From assembly GCF_000758545.1 (NCBI RefSeq), contig NZ_CP009279.1:1488001-1552000 (forward strand): a stretch of DNA of 64,000 nucleotides. Reading direction: 5' to 3'. Position 1 is the first letter of the stretch, and each line of letters starts with the position of its first letter. A model generated the notes under the pieces. That model did not search any database, was not told the DNA's origin, and worked only from the letters and a program-made list of their open reading frames with translations. This document shows, piece by piece, positions 42,043 through 50,462 of this stretch. The translations under genes were made by a program, and so were the position numbers. Source of the stretch: Paenibacillus sp. FSL H7-0737. Lineage in GTDB: Bacteria > Bacillota > Bacilli > Paenibacillales > Paenibacillaceae.

Positions 42043-43437
42043 ATGAAGGAATCCTATGAACTTGTAATTAAGAACGGGAATGTAGTGCTGCCCCATCAGG
42101 TACTCAAGCTGGATATTGCAGTATCAGAGGGTAAGATTGTCGCACTTGGAGAGGAGCTTTCGCTTGCACCGCTAACCAAAGTCATCGACGCAGATGGGTT
42201 CTATGTGCTCCCCGGTATGATTGATATGCATGTCCACTTTAATGAACCAAAGTTTGGACATTGGGAAGGCTTTCGCAGCGGTTCTGCGGCGCTGGCAGCT
42301 GGCGGCTGCACAACCTATGCAGATATGCCGCTTAACGGCAATCCACCTACTGTGAACGAGGCTGCGCTTCGTCAAAAGGTAGATGCTGCGGCTGGAAACT
42401 CTGCCGTTGATTATGTGCTGTGGGGTGGGCTCGTTCCCGGCAATCTGGATGATTTAGAAGTTTTGGCAGCCGCTGGCGTCACTGGGTTTAAAGCCTTTCT
42501 CTCCAATCCTGGAGGGGAGGGCGAAGGCAGATTCCGTGAAGTGGATGAGGATACCCTCTATCAAGGGATGCAGCGAATCGCTTCTCTGGGCGGGATTCTG
42601 GCGCTTCATGCAGAAAGTGAGGCTATCACGGCGGTGTTGACCGCTGATGCAGTGCGAAATGGCAGAACCAGCGCAAGTGATTTTGCGGCTTGCCGCCCAG
42701 CTGAAGCAGAGCTGGAGGCAGTGTCCAGGGCGCTGCTGTACAGTGAACGTACGGGCTGCCGGTTGCATTTTGTTCATATTAGCACGGCTGCTGCCATTGA
42801 GAAAATCTATGAAGCTAAGCTTCGAGGTCTGGACGTTTCGTCTGAAACCTGTCCACATTATCTGGTCCTCACTGAAAATGATATGAAGGCTTTAGGCCCT
42901 GTGGCGAAGTGTGCGCCTCCGCTGCGAAGTGCGGTGGAGCAGGAGAAGTTATGGGAGATGCTGGCCCAAGGCAAAATCGATCTGATTGCTTCGGATCATT
43001 CCCCCTGTCCAACGGAATTGAAGGTGAAGCCGGACTTATCTTTTTTTGCAGCTTGGGGTGGGATCTCGGGTGCGCAGAGCAGTCTGGAGCTTATGTTCCA
43101 TGAAGGCGTGAATGTGCGGGGTTTGGATGTTACATTAATTTCCAGTCTGCTTGCAGGGCAACCCGCAAAACGTTTTGGAATAGAGCATCGCAAAGGCGCT
43201 ATAGCTCTAGGTCTAGATGCCGATCTAGTTCTGCTGAATCCAAGCACAACCTATACGCTGACTGCGGAGGATTTATTGTATCGCCACAAGCACAGCCCCT
43301 ACATCGGAAGAACTTTATCCTGCAAGGTAGCTGCTACGATATGTCGTGGGCGGGTGGTCTATACCTCTGAAGAAGGAGTAATTGCCGATGATGGTGGACA
43401 GTGGCTGCGGATTAGGAAGGAGCAGTATAGCTTATGA
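42043..43437 (+). CDS. pucH: Allantoinase
   Basis: 464 residues, amidohydrolase superfamily. Opens allantoin to allantoate. Binuclear-metal ligands are visible: DMHVHF, the lysine in TGFKAFLS (carboxylated in the family), LALHAES, LHFVHIS and IASDHSPCP. ATG 42043 has AGGAGGTG. Its last bases overlap the next gene (ATGA). Confidence 0.95.
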   Translation: MKESYELVIKNGNVVLPHQVLKLDIAVSEGKIVALGEELSLAPLTKVIDADGFYVLPGMIDMHVHFNEPKFGHWEGFRSGSAALAAGGCTTYADMPLNGNPPTVNEAALRQKVDAAAGNSAVDYVLWGGLVPGNLDDLEVLAAAGVTGFKAFLSNPGGEGEGRFREVDEDTLYQGMQRIASLGGILALHAESEAITAVLTADAVRNGRTSASDFAACRPAEAELEAVSRALLYSERTGCRLHFVHISTAAAIEKIYEAKLRGLDVSSETCPHYLVLTENDMKALGPVAKCAPPLRSAVEQEKLWEMLAQGKIDLIASDHSPCPTELKVKPDLSFFAAWGGISGAQSSLELMFHEGVNVRGLDVTLISSLLAGQPAKRFGIEHRKGAIALGLDADLVLLNPSTTYTLTAEDLLYRHKHSPYIGRTLSCKVAATICRGRVVYTSEEGVIADDGGQWLRIRKEQYSL

Positions 43438-44675
43438 ACGATTCCAGCGTTCAAACATCGACCGAGAAGCTGCTCGAGCTGCTGGAGGAGCTGGGGGCAT
43501 TCAGCACACCTGGGCCAGGAGTTACTAGACTGCTATATACGGAGGAATGGAGCCGGGCGCAGATTTTTTTGCAGGAAAAAATGGCTGGGCTCGGCTTAGA
43601 AGTTTCCATAGACAAGGTTGGCAATGTATATGGACGATTGAGTGGATGCAATCCGCAGCAAAAGGTTATTTTAACCGGATCGCATATTGATACTGTAGTC
43701 AATGGCGGAAAATATGATGGTGCGTATGGGATCGCTGCGGCTATGATTGCGCTTCAAGATTTGCAGAGGAACTTTGGCCAGCCGCAGCGGACGCTTGAGG
43801 TCGTATCTTTTTGTGAAGAAGAGGGGAGCCGATTTCCGCTTGCTTATTGGGGTTCGGGCCATGTCACGGAAAGGTATGACGGAAGCGAGGCCGAGACCTG
43901 TATAGATGCAGAGGGAGTGACATTACAGGCAGCAATGACGGAATCCATATTTTTCCAAGGTGTAACAGATGAGAATGGAGCCAGAAATGATATTGGCGCT
44001 TTTGTAGAACTGCACATCGAGCAGGGGATTATTCTGGAGAAGACAGACACTCAGATAGGCGTAGTTCAGGGGATTGTTGGTCAGAGACGATATGTGGTCA
44101 AGGTCAGTGGTATTGCTAATCATGCGGGCACGACACCGATGTTTATGCGGCAGGATGCACTGGCTAGTGCGGTTGAAATGCTGTACGTGCTTGAAAGTTC
44201 TGCTAAAACGGCTGGTGAACCTCTTGTAGCAACCTCGGGTAAGCTTGAGGTGTACCCGAATACGCCAAATGTGATCCCGGGTGAGGTTCTTTTTACATTA
44301 GATATCCGCCATAGTGAAGAGGACGAACTGGAACGTTTCTGTGAGAAGCTTCTTGCGGAATGTAATGAAATTGCTGTTAAACGGGGGGTGATTCTTGAGG
44401 TTACATCCGTGCTCCACACAGTCCCTGCGCCTATGGATACGAAGCTATCTGCAATGCTGGAAAATATCTGCCGCCAACAGGGGAAGACGTACCGCATGAT
44501 GGTAAGTGGAGCGGGACATGACGCCCAGCTGTTTGCGCCGCGTTGCCCTACTGCGATGATTTTTGTACCCAGTCGTGCGGGTATCAGCCATTCACCGGAA
44601 GAGTATACATCCCCCGAGCAGCTTGCGGCTGGGCTTGAGGTTCTGACTGCGATGTTATATGAGTTAGCTTATTAA
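43434..44675 (+). CDS. pucF: Allantoate amidohydrolase
   Basis: 413 residues of the M20 hydantoinase/carbamoylase branch. Releases ammonia and CO2 from allantoate to give ureidoglycine. Metal residues are visible: H in TGSHIDTV, D in KYDGAYGIAAA, E in FCEEEGSRFP, H in ELHIEQG, and H in SHSPEEYTSPEQL. Coupled to pucH through ATGA. Followed by a bipartite hairpin repeat before pucG. A related ureidase or N-carbamoyl-amino-acid hydrolase is possible by sequence, but the context favours allantoate. Confidence 0.93.
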   Translation: MNDSSVQTSTEKLLELLEELGAFSTPGPGVTRLLYTEEWSRAQIFLQEKMAGLGLEVSIDKVGNVYGRLSGCNPQQKVILTGSHIDTVVNGGKYDGAYGIAAAMIALQDLQRNFGQPQRTLEVVSFCEEEGSRFPLAYWGSGHVTERYDGSEAETCIDAEGVTLQAAMTESIFFQGVTDENGARNDIGAFVELHIEQGIILEKTDTQIGVVQGIVGQRRYVVKVSGIANHAGTTPMFMRQDALASAVEMLYVLESSAKTAGEPLVATSGKLEVYPNTPNVIPGEVLFTLDIRHSEEDELERFCEKLLAECNEIAVKRGVILEVTSVLHTVPAPMDTKLSAMLENICRQQGKTYRMMVSGAGHDAQLFAPRCPTAMIFVPSRAGISHSPEEYTSPEQLAAGLEVLTAMLYELAY

Positions 44676-44695
44676 AAAGAGTTCGTCGAACTTTA

Positions 44696-44790
44696 AAATA
44701 TAAGGAAGTATATGTTTTACTCTATACTTTATCCTTATATTTCTCGCTGAAACGGAGCCCGTCCCTAAAAGGACGGCTTAGCCGTTTCTA
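44696..44790. repeat. Bipartite hairpin repeat, complete copy
   Basis: Module 1: AAATATAAGG (44696-44705) pairs with CCTTATATTT (44733-44742) around AAGTATA/TATACTT. Module 2: AAACGG (44750-44755) pairs with CCGTTT (44782-44787) around CGTCC/GGACG. CGCTGAAA joins them. Located between pucF and pucG, where it may attenuate or process the transcript. Confidence 0.8.
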
Positions 44791-44808
44791 CTTGAAGGGA
44801 GGATCATC

Positions 44809-46041
44809 ATGAAGCGTTACGAAGATTTGTCGCCATCCCTGCGCTGCATTATGACTCCGGGTCCGGTGGAGGTTGATCCGCGTGTCCTGCGGGCGATGTC
44901 TTTTCCGGTGCTGGGTCAGTTTGATCCAGAGTTCACCCAGATGATGAATGAAACGATGGAGATGCTGCGGGAGCTGTTCGCTACCCGAAATGCATGGGCT
45001 TACCCTATAGATGGGACCTCTCGCGCTGGTATTGAGGCGGTGATGGTCAGCTTAATCCTGCCGGGGGAACGTGTGCTGATTCCGATCTTTGGCCGCTTCG
45101 GACACCTGCTTCATGAGATTGCCGAACGTTGTGGCGCTGAGGTGTTCGTTCTGGAAAAGCCATGGGGAAGTGTGTTTGAACCGGAGGAAGTGATAGCGGC
45201 TATCGAGACTTTTAAGCCAAATGTGGTAGCGATGGTGCATGGTGAGACCTCTACAGGACGGGTGCAGCCACTCGCGGAAATTGGCAGAGCCTGCCGCCGA
45301 ATGGATGCTCTTTTCATAGTTGACGCAGTTGCAACTCTTGGGGGCATTCCTGTCGAAACGGATGCTTGGATGCTGGATGCGGTCGTAGGAGGTACACAGA
45401 AATGCCTGTCCGTCCCCTCCGGTATGGCACCAATAACATATAATGACCGCGCTGAGGCTAAGCTTATGTCCCGTAAACGAGTAGAACGTGGGATTAGAAT
45501 CAGCGATGTTCAGCCTGGTGAGTTGTCTTTTGTCCGCAGCAACTATTTCGATCTTGGCATGCTTCAGGATTATTGGAGCCCGCAACGTCTCAATCATCAT
45601 ACAGAGATGACCTCTATGCTCTATGCACTTCGGGAGGGCTTGCGACTTGCGCTTGAAGAAGGAATGGATGCCAGATTCGCCAGACATCAGCTCCATGAAA
45701 AGGCACTTATAGCTGGATTAACAGCGATGGGGCTTGAACTTTACGGGGAGCCCTCCTGCAAACTTACCGTTGTTACCTGTGTGCTGATTCCTGAGGGCCT
45801 AGACGGGGAATCTGTACGCACGCTGCTGCTGGAGCGGTTCGGCATTGAAATTGCCAGCTCCTTTGGACCTCTGAAAGGAAAGATTTGGCGCATTGGCACG
45901 ATGGGCTTTAGCTGCCGTACGAATAATGTGCTGCGTTTGCTTGGAGCTTTGGAAGCAGCGTTGCTGCGACACGGATTTGAAGTTTTTTACGGACTTGGTG
46001 TTCAAGCGGCACTTGACGTATATGAGGAAAACGTAAGATAA
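44809..46041 (+). CDS. pucG: (S)-ureidoglycine-glyoxylate aminotransferase
   Basis: 410 residues, PLP fold type I class V. Transfers the amino group of ureidoglycine to glyoxylate, giving oxalurate and glycine. The PLP Lys lies in GGTQKCLSVPSGMAP, and MTPGPVEVDPRVLRAM at the N-terminus is typical. Placement directly after allantoate amidohydrolase supports PucG over serine-glyoxylate or alanine-glyoxylate aminotransferases, which look similar. ATG 44809 follows GGGAGGATC. A terminator lies 75 bases downstream. Confidence 0.93.
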   Translation: MKRYEDLSPSLRCIMTPGPVEVDPRVLRAMSFPVLGQFDPEFTQMMNETMEMLRELFATRNAWAYPIDGTSRAGIEAVMVSLILPGERVLIPIFGRFGHLLHEIAERCGAEVFVLEKPWGSVFEPEEVIAAIETFKPNVVAMVHGETSTGRVQPLAEIGRACRRMDALFIVDAVATLGGIPVETDAWMLDAVVGGTQKCLSVPSGMAPITYNDRAEAKLMSRKRVERGIRISDVQPGELSFVRSNYFDLGMLQDYWSPQRLNHHTEMTSMLYALREGLRLALEEGMDARFARHQLHEKALIAGLTAMGLELYGEPSCKLTVVTCVLIPEGLDGESVRTLLLERFGIEIASSFGPLKGKIWRIGTMGFSCRTNNVLRLLGALEAALLRHGFEVFYGLGVQAALDVYEENVR

Positions 46042-46115
46042 TCGTTGGAATAGATGCTGGCGGGTGAGTTCATACCAGGGGCATGTCCGGAGTGTTGGAC
46101 AATCTTTGGATCAAG

Positions 46116-46155
46116 AAAACGGCTATCATCTACAGGGATGACGGAGCCGTTTTTT
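46116..46155 (+). terminator. Terminator after pucG
   Basis: AAAACGGCT (46116-46124) pairs with AGCCGTTTT (46145-46153), with inner ATCATC/GATGAC pairing, and ends in a T-run. It closes the main puc transcript and separates ade. The remaining bases 46156-46278 show no gene. Confidence 0.85.
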
Positions 46156-46278
46156 CGTACAATATCAGATTTGCCAACTATGATATCAACACAGCCGATG
46201 GTTAAGCAATCCTCTATTATTATGAATCTATTCACTACATCAAGAACGCACTTGGATACTAACGGGGGAGAGATGAAA

Positions 46279-48090
46279 ATGACAACTTTTACAAGAAAGC
46301 CTTTAGCAGATTGTGTACCTGAGCTTGTGGCTACGGCAAGAGGAGATAAACCGGCAACACTAGTAATTACAGGTGGAAAGCTGGTTAATGTATGCTCTGG
46401 TGAAATTTTAGAAGGAATGTCTGTTGGTATACAAGGTGGACGTATCGCTTATGTTGGTAAAGATGTGACACATATGATTGGTGAAGGAACGCAGGTCATT
46501 GAGGCGAACGGTAAGTATATAGCTCCGGGACTACTCGATGGCCATTGTCATATTGAGAGCACACAGCTGACCGTTACTGAATTCTCCCGTGCGGTTCTGC
46601 CGCTGGGTACAACAGGTGGTTTCTTTGATGCTCATGAGATTGCTAATGTATTTGGGCTGAAGGGGATTCAATTGATGCTCGATGAGATGCGGGGAACACC
46701 GTTAGCGGCTTACATGCAGGTGGCTTCTTGTGTGCCTGCGGCAGGTGCGGAATTCGAGACAACGGGAGCTTCTATTGGACCAGAAGAAGTGGCAGAAGCC
46801 TTTACTTGGGGACCCGATGTGATTGCGCTGGGTGAAGTGATGAATTTTCCCGGCGTTGTTTATGGCGATGAGAAAATGCTTGGCGAAATTCAAGCTACGC
46901 TGCGGGCAGGCAGATTTGTAGATGGTCATTTCACATGGCCTTCCAGCGACTGGAGACTGCCCGTGTATGCTGCGGCAGGGGTGACTGGCGATCATGAGTG
47001 TGTGACGGCAGACGATGTGATTGAGCGCGTTAGACTGGGGATGTATGCCAAAATGCGCCGGGGTTCCGCTTGGCATGATGTGGCTAAAACAATTACGGCC
47101 CATACAGAACACGGCATAGATACACGCCGAATGATGCTGGTAACGGATGACCGTAGTTCGGAATCCTTACGAGATGAAGGGCATATGAATTTCGTCCTGC
47201 GTGATGCTATTGCTCAAGGTGTTAAGCCTATAACAGCTATCCAAATGGCCACCATTAATACTGCTGAACGCTTTGGTTTAGCGCGGGATATCGGATCTAT
47301 TACTCCGGGTTCTTTTGCAGATATCATCCTTTTAGACGGGAATTTGGCGGATATTAATGTAGTGCTGACAATTGCCGCAGGTGTAGTAGTTGCGGAGAAC
47401 GGAGTAATGACGGCAGAGCTTGCAAAATTCTCTTATCCGGAGGAAGTGTTGGCTTCGGTTCATTTGCCACAGCGTCCTACTTCAGAAGATTTCATCATTG
47501 CTGCTCCAATTCAAACAGGTGAACTTACTACAAGAGTTATTAAAGTAAGAGAAAATCATGTGGAGACTATTGTGCGTATGGTTTCGATACCTGTAGTGGA
47601 GGGGCAACTGGATGTAAATGCTATAGAAGGTTTGTGCAAAATCGCAGTGCTCGAACGTCATAAAGGTACAGGCAATAAATCAGTGGCCGTTGTCGAAGGC
47701 ATTGGATTTAAAGAGCCGGCTGCCATTGCAATGACGGTTGCTCACGATAGTCATAATGTACTTGTTATCGGTAATGATGATGAGTTAATGGCTAAAGCTG
47801 CAAATGCGGTGGCGGATGCCCAGGGTGGTGTTTGCATGATCACATCCAATGGAGAAACATTATTCCCGTTGGCTATTGCAGGTCTAATGTCCACGGAACC
47901 CTTCGAAATTGCTGCTGCAAAATCAGCTGCGATCAGCAAAGCGCTATATGATGCTGGCTGTACTTTGAACTACGCATTTATGACTTTATCGCTGCTTGCA
48001 TTGGCGGTTATCCCGACGCTACGCATCACGGATAAAGGACTTGTTCGGATCTCGCCTGAAGGAATACAGTTAGTGCCATTGTTTGTTTAA
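46279..48090 (+). CDS. ade: Adenine deaminase
   Basis: 603 residues. Deaminates adenine to hypoxanthine, feeding the xanthine dehydrogenase of this locus. The amidohydrolase core has GLLDGHCHIEST, AHEIANVFG, GEVMNFPGV and VTDDRSSESL, and the ~200-residue C-terminal Ade domain is complete. The frame is open 225 bases upstream through the terminator, which cannot be coding for this protein; ATG 46279 has GGGGGAG eight bases before it (ATG 46273 is also possible). Probably transcribed separately from puc. Confidence 0.94.
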   Translation: MTTFTRKPLADCVPELVATARGDKPATLVITGGKLVNVCSGEILEGMSVGIQGGRIAYVGKDVTHMIGEGTQVIEANGKYIAPGLLDGHCHIESTQLTVTEFSRAVLPLGTTGGFFDAHEIANVFGLKGIQLMLDEMRGTPLAAYMQVASCVPAAGAEFETTGASIGPEEVAEAFTWGPDVIALGEVMNFPGVVYGDEKMLGEIQATLRAGRFVDGHFTWPSSDWRLPVYAAAGVTGDHECVTADDVIERVRLGMYAKMRRGSAWHDVAKTITAHTEHGIDTRRMMLVTDDRSSESLRDEGHMNFVLRDAIAQGVKPITAIQMATINTAERFGLARDIGSITPGSFADIILLDGNLADINVVLTIAAGVVVAENGVMTAELAKFSYPEEVLASVHLPQRPTSEDFIIAAPIQTGELTTRVIKVRENHVETIVRMVSIPVVEGQLDVNAIEGLCKIAVLERHKGTGNKSVAVVEGIGFKEPAAIAMTVAHDSHNVLVIGNDDELMAKAANAVADAQGGVCMITSNGETLFPLAIAGLMSTEPFEIAAAKSAAISKALYDAGCTLNYAFMTLSLLALAVIPTLRITDKGLVRISPEGIQLVPLFV

Positions 48091-48122
48091 GTAAAGTTAA
48101 CTGAATAATAACTAGGCAAAAG

Positions 48123-48163
48123 ACTGTTTTGAGGTCGATGATGACCATTCAGAACAGTTTTTT
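48123..48163 (+). terminator. Terminator after ade
   Basis: ACTGTTTTGA (48123-48132) pairs with TCAGAACAGT (48149-48158, one wobble), with an inner GGTC/GACC stem, then TTTTTT. Confidence 0.88.
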
Positions 48164-48275
48164 GTTGTGAAAATAAGAAAGACTAAGTTTTTAAATATAA
48201 ATATTAAACAGATGGACAAAGATTGAAACATTTTTCTGTGGAATTAATGAAAAAATATTAACAAAGCGTAGTCAG

Positions 48276-48304
48276 TTGACGATAATAATGTTAAATTAGA
48301 TAAA
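48276..48304 (+). promoter_or_regulatory. Candidate promoter of the IDEAL-like gene
   Basis: TTGACG (48276-48281), a 17-base spacer and GATAAA (48299-48304) in a very AT-rich 250-base stretch that holds no gene. Confidence 0.45.
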
Positions 48305-48412
48305 AATTAAAGTGATTGGATAGAGTTAATTTTACATTATTGGCATTTAACGAAATTATAGATATCATCAGGTTTCAGGTAACCCAACTAAGAGGGACGA
48401 GGTGCATGAGAG

Positions 48413-48865
48413 ATGATCAGACTAGAAACGCAAGACATTCTGAATATTAGCATGAAGCAAATTGCTACTATTTTTAAAATGAAGCCGCTTGAGCTGAGAT
48501 TTGTCACTGATTTTCAGGGTGAGAAATATCTCTTAACCAATGATAAGCTACACCTCAGCAATCAGCAGTACTGGGCGAAGGTTATGGAATGTGTCTTTGA
48601 TGATCATGTTAGACCTGTGCTAATGTGTGAGGTGTTATATTTCCTGCGTAACGAATTTCTGGAAAGTGATATCAAGATATGCTTCTCTTATGATTATGCA
48701 GAGGATGGGAATGGAGAAGCCACTGCAACCGCTGAAGTATCTTTTAATGATTCAGCTGATTTGCAGCCGAGTGAGATTGCCGAGCTGATCGACTTTGCAT
48801 TGACCTTACAGGACAAGCAATGGTTCCATGAACTCACTACTAAATATAAGCAGCTTACAGCATAA
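48413..48865 (+). CDS. Hypothetical protein with IDEAL-like C-terminus
   Basis: 150 residues. The C-terminal EIAELIDFALTLQDKQWFHE fits the IDEAL motif seen in small Bacillales regulators such as YpiB, where it mediates protein contacts. The N-terminal part (RLETQDILNISMKQIATIF) resembles nothing I can name. ATG 48413 follows GAGGTG. It is a single gene between its own promoter and a bidirectional terminator. Confidence 0.75.
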   Translation: MIRLETQDILNISMKQIATIFKMKPLELRFVTDFQGEKYLLTNDKLHLSNQQYWAKVMECVFDDHVRPVLMCEVLYFLRNEFLESDIKICFSYDYAEDGNGEATATAEVSFNDSADLQPSEIAELIDFALTLQDKQWFHELTTKYKQLTA

Positions 48866-48904
48866 GCATCTTAGTGACCCTTAGATCTTATGAACGGACA
48901 TAAC

Positions 48905-48953
48905 AAACCGTCTTATCTCTTCAGAGAATATCTGCGGACAAGACGGTTTTTTT
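48905..48953. terminator. Bidirectional intrinsic terminator
   Basis: AAACCGTCTT (48905-48914) pairs with AAGACGGTTT (48940-48949), then a T-run. It lies between two convergent genes. Confidence 0.88.
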
Positions 48954-48956
48954 GTA

Positions 48957-49991
48957 TTACCAGCCCATGGCATTTCGTTCAACATGCTGAGTTAAAAAAT
49001 GAAGCCAGTCCTCATGATTATTCAAGCAGGCGATTGCAGTGAAGTCTTCAGCATGTCCTCCTCCAGCCTCAAATTGCTCGCGCCCTTCTATGGCTAGCTC
49101 GTGCAGCGTTTCCAGACAATCCGTTACAAGTCCCGGTGAGAAAATCAAAGGTTTATGAATTCCGCGTTCCGCTAGCTTTCCCAAAACATCTGCTGTAGAG
49201 GGACCTACCCATTCTTCGCGTCCGAAGCGTGATTGAAAAGTAAGCTGCCAGCGTTCAGGCTCCCAATTCATAGCTGAAGCGAGAAGACGCGCAGTTTCCA
49301 TACATTGCTCCGGATAGGGATCGCCTGTATCTGCATATCGTTTGGGGATCCCGTGAAAGGTCAGTACGAAAAAATCAGGATTAGAGCTCAGAAGTTCTAT
49401 TTGCTGCAGTAAATGCGACTTCATGGCTGAAATATAACCGGGTTCATTATAATAAGCATCCATAAATCTGAGAGCAGGAATAAGGCGCTTTGTTACCGGT
49501 CCAGTGGAGCTTTGGCGTCCTAGTGCAGCAAAACTCGCTTGATCGAAGACAGATGCCGTCGTAGTAGACGAATATTGCGGGAATAGCGGCACAATGATGA
49601 TGCGTGTGATTCCGTTAGCTTCCAATGTGTTCATCGCTTGTTCCATACTTGGTTCGCTATATGCTAAGCCAAGCTCTACTTGATACCGTGAGCCTAGAAG
49701 CGCTTGCAAACCAGATCGCTGAGCTAATGAGTGGAAGAGTAAAGGTGAGCCTTCTGTTGTCCAGATTTGTCTGTACAGCTCAGCCGACCGCCGAGGACGT
49801 GTACGCAAAATAACGCCTCGCAGCAAAGGCTGCCAGAGCATTGGTGAATAATCTATGATTCGGCGGTCGGATAAAAAACGTTTCAGATAAGGACGTACCG
49901 CCTTTGCAGTAGGTGCAGTAGGTGTGCCAATTTGGGCGAGAATGACTCCAATAGGTGGCTGTTTGTTCAAAGCATTGAACTCCTTTCCCAT
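48957..49991 (-). CDS. hemH: Ferrochelatase of the proteobacterial sequence type
   Basis: 344 residues. Inserts Fe(II) into a porphyrin, the end of heme synthesis. It has IGVILAQIGTPTAPTAKAV, the active-site His in LTFHGIPKRYADTGDPY, FQSRFGREEWVGPST and FSPGLVTDCLETLHEL. These follow the E. coli-like (protoporphyrin) ferrochelatases rather than the shorter B. subtilis coproporphyrin type. No other hem genes are adjacent. ATG 49991 lacks a clear ribosome binding site. Why a Firmicute would carry this type is a separate question; transfer is possible. Confidence 0.88.
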   Translation of the reverse strand: MGKEFNALNKQPPIGVILAQIGTPTAPTAKAVRPYLKRFLSDRRIIDYSPMLWQPLLRGVILRTRPRRSAELYRQIWTTEGSPLLFHSLAQRSGLQALLGSRYQVELGLAYSEPSMEQAMNTLEANGITRIIIVPLFPQYSSTTTASVFDQASFAALGRQSSTGPVTKRLIPALRFMDAYYNEPGYISAMKSHLLQQIELLSSNPDFFVLTFHGIPKRYADTGDPYPEQCMETARLLASAMNWEPERWQLTFQSRFGREEWVGPSTADVLGKLAERGIHKPLIFSPGLVTDCLETLHELAIEGREQFEAGGGHAEDFTAIACLNNHEDWLHFLTQHVERNAMGW

Positions 49992-50086
49992 GTTAGAGAT
50001 CGTTCTAAAATAACATATCTATTCTTGGATACACAATAATCGAGATCACGTTATCTACTTTGAGAATCGGAAGTGGGTGTATTTGT

Positions 50087-50260
50087 TTGGAAAAAATATT
50101 GAAAAATCACATTTATGAGCAAATAGTGATGTTTCTTATAGGGTATGTGATTTTAGATACAGAGGAATTGCGGAAAAGTTTGGTAGTATCAAACCAGAAA
50201 TTGATTGAAAAAGCGCCTTCATTTTTTTCTAATATTATATGTGAATTATTTCACCTTTGA
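50087..50260 (+). CDS. Doubtful small ORF
   Basis: A 57-codon frame from TTG 50087 (LEKILKNHIYEQIVMFLIGY...) with plausible composition and a hydrophobic segment, but only a weak upstream GGAAGTGGG. No family recognised. Otherwise the 471-base region 49992-50462 holds only a hairpin. Confidence 0.25.
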   Translation: MEKILKNHIYEQIVMFLIGYVILDTEELRKSLVVSNQKLIEKAPSFFSNIICELFHL

Positions 50261-50351
50261 TGCGGTTTATTGTAAAAAGGAATGAATAGATATAAGGCAT
50301 TATTTTTTTGGAAAGTGATGGTTCGCGCATAGGCATGAGAGGGGGGATGGG

Positions 50352-50385
50352 TTCTTATGAAGAGAGATGTAATGCTTCATAAGAA
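50352..50385. other. Perfect 11-bp hairpin in the leader of the FMN-binding protein gene
   Basis: TTCTTATGAAG (50352-50362) pairs exactly with CTTCATAAGAA (50375-50385) around a 12-base loop. No T-run follows. Possibly an mRNA-stability or regulatory stem, about 78 bases before the TTG start. Confidence 0.5.
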
Positions 50386-50462
50386 GAGAAGGGGCGCCGT
50401 GAAAGGTAAGTTTGGTTAAGAAAAGCTATATATCACTGGGGACTTGGTAAAGGAGAATTTTA

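Noticed and set aside
46002-46235. 77-codon minus-strand frame between pucG and ade resembling an amidohydrolase N-terminus (LDPKIV..HSGH)
   Set aside because: It lies across the pucG terminator and the 3' end of pucG, and has no partner frame that continues the fold. Treated as a shadow.
46054-46278. N-terminal extension of adenine deaminase
   Set aside because: It would read through the pucG terminator. The family starts at the MTTFTRKPLADC region, and the ribosome binding site fits ATG 46279.
50300-50462. Cyclic-di-GMP riboswitch upstream of the FMN-binding protein gene
   Set aside because: A superficially similar GCGCATAGGCA stretch lacks the GEMM core and its tetraloop-receptor layout. 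Only a simple hairpin is supported.
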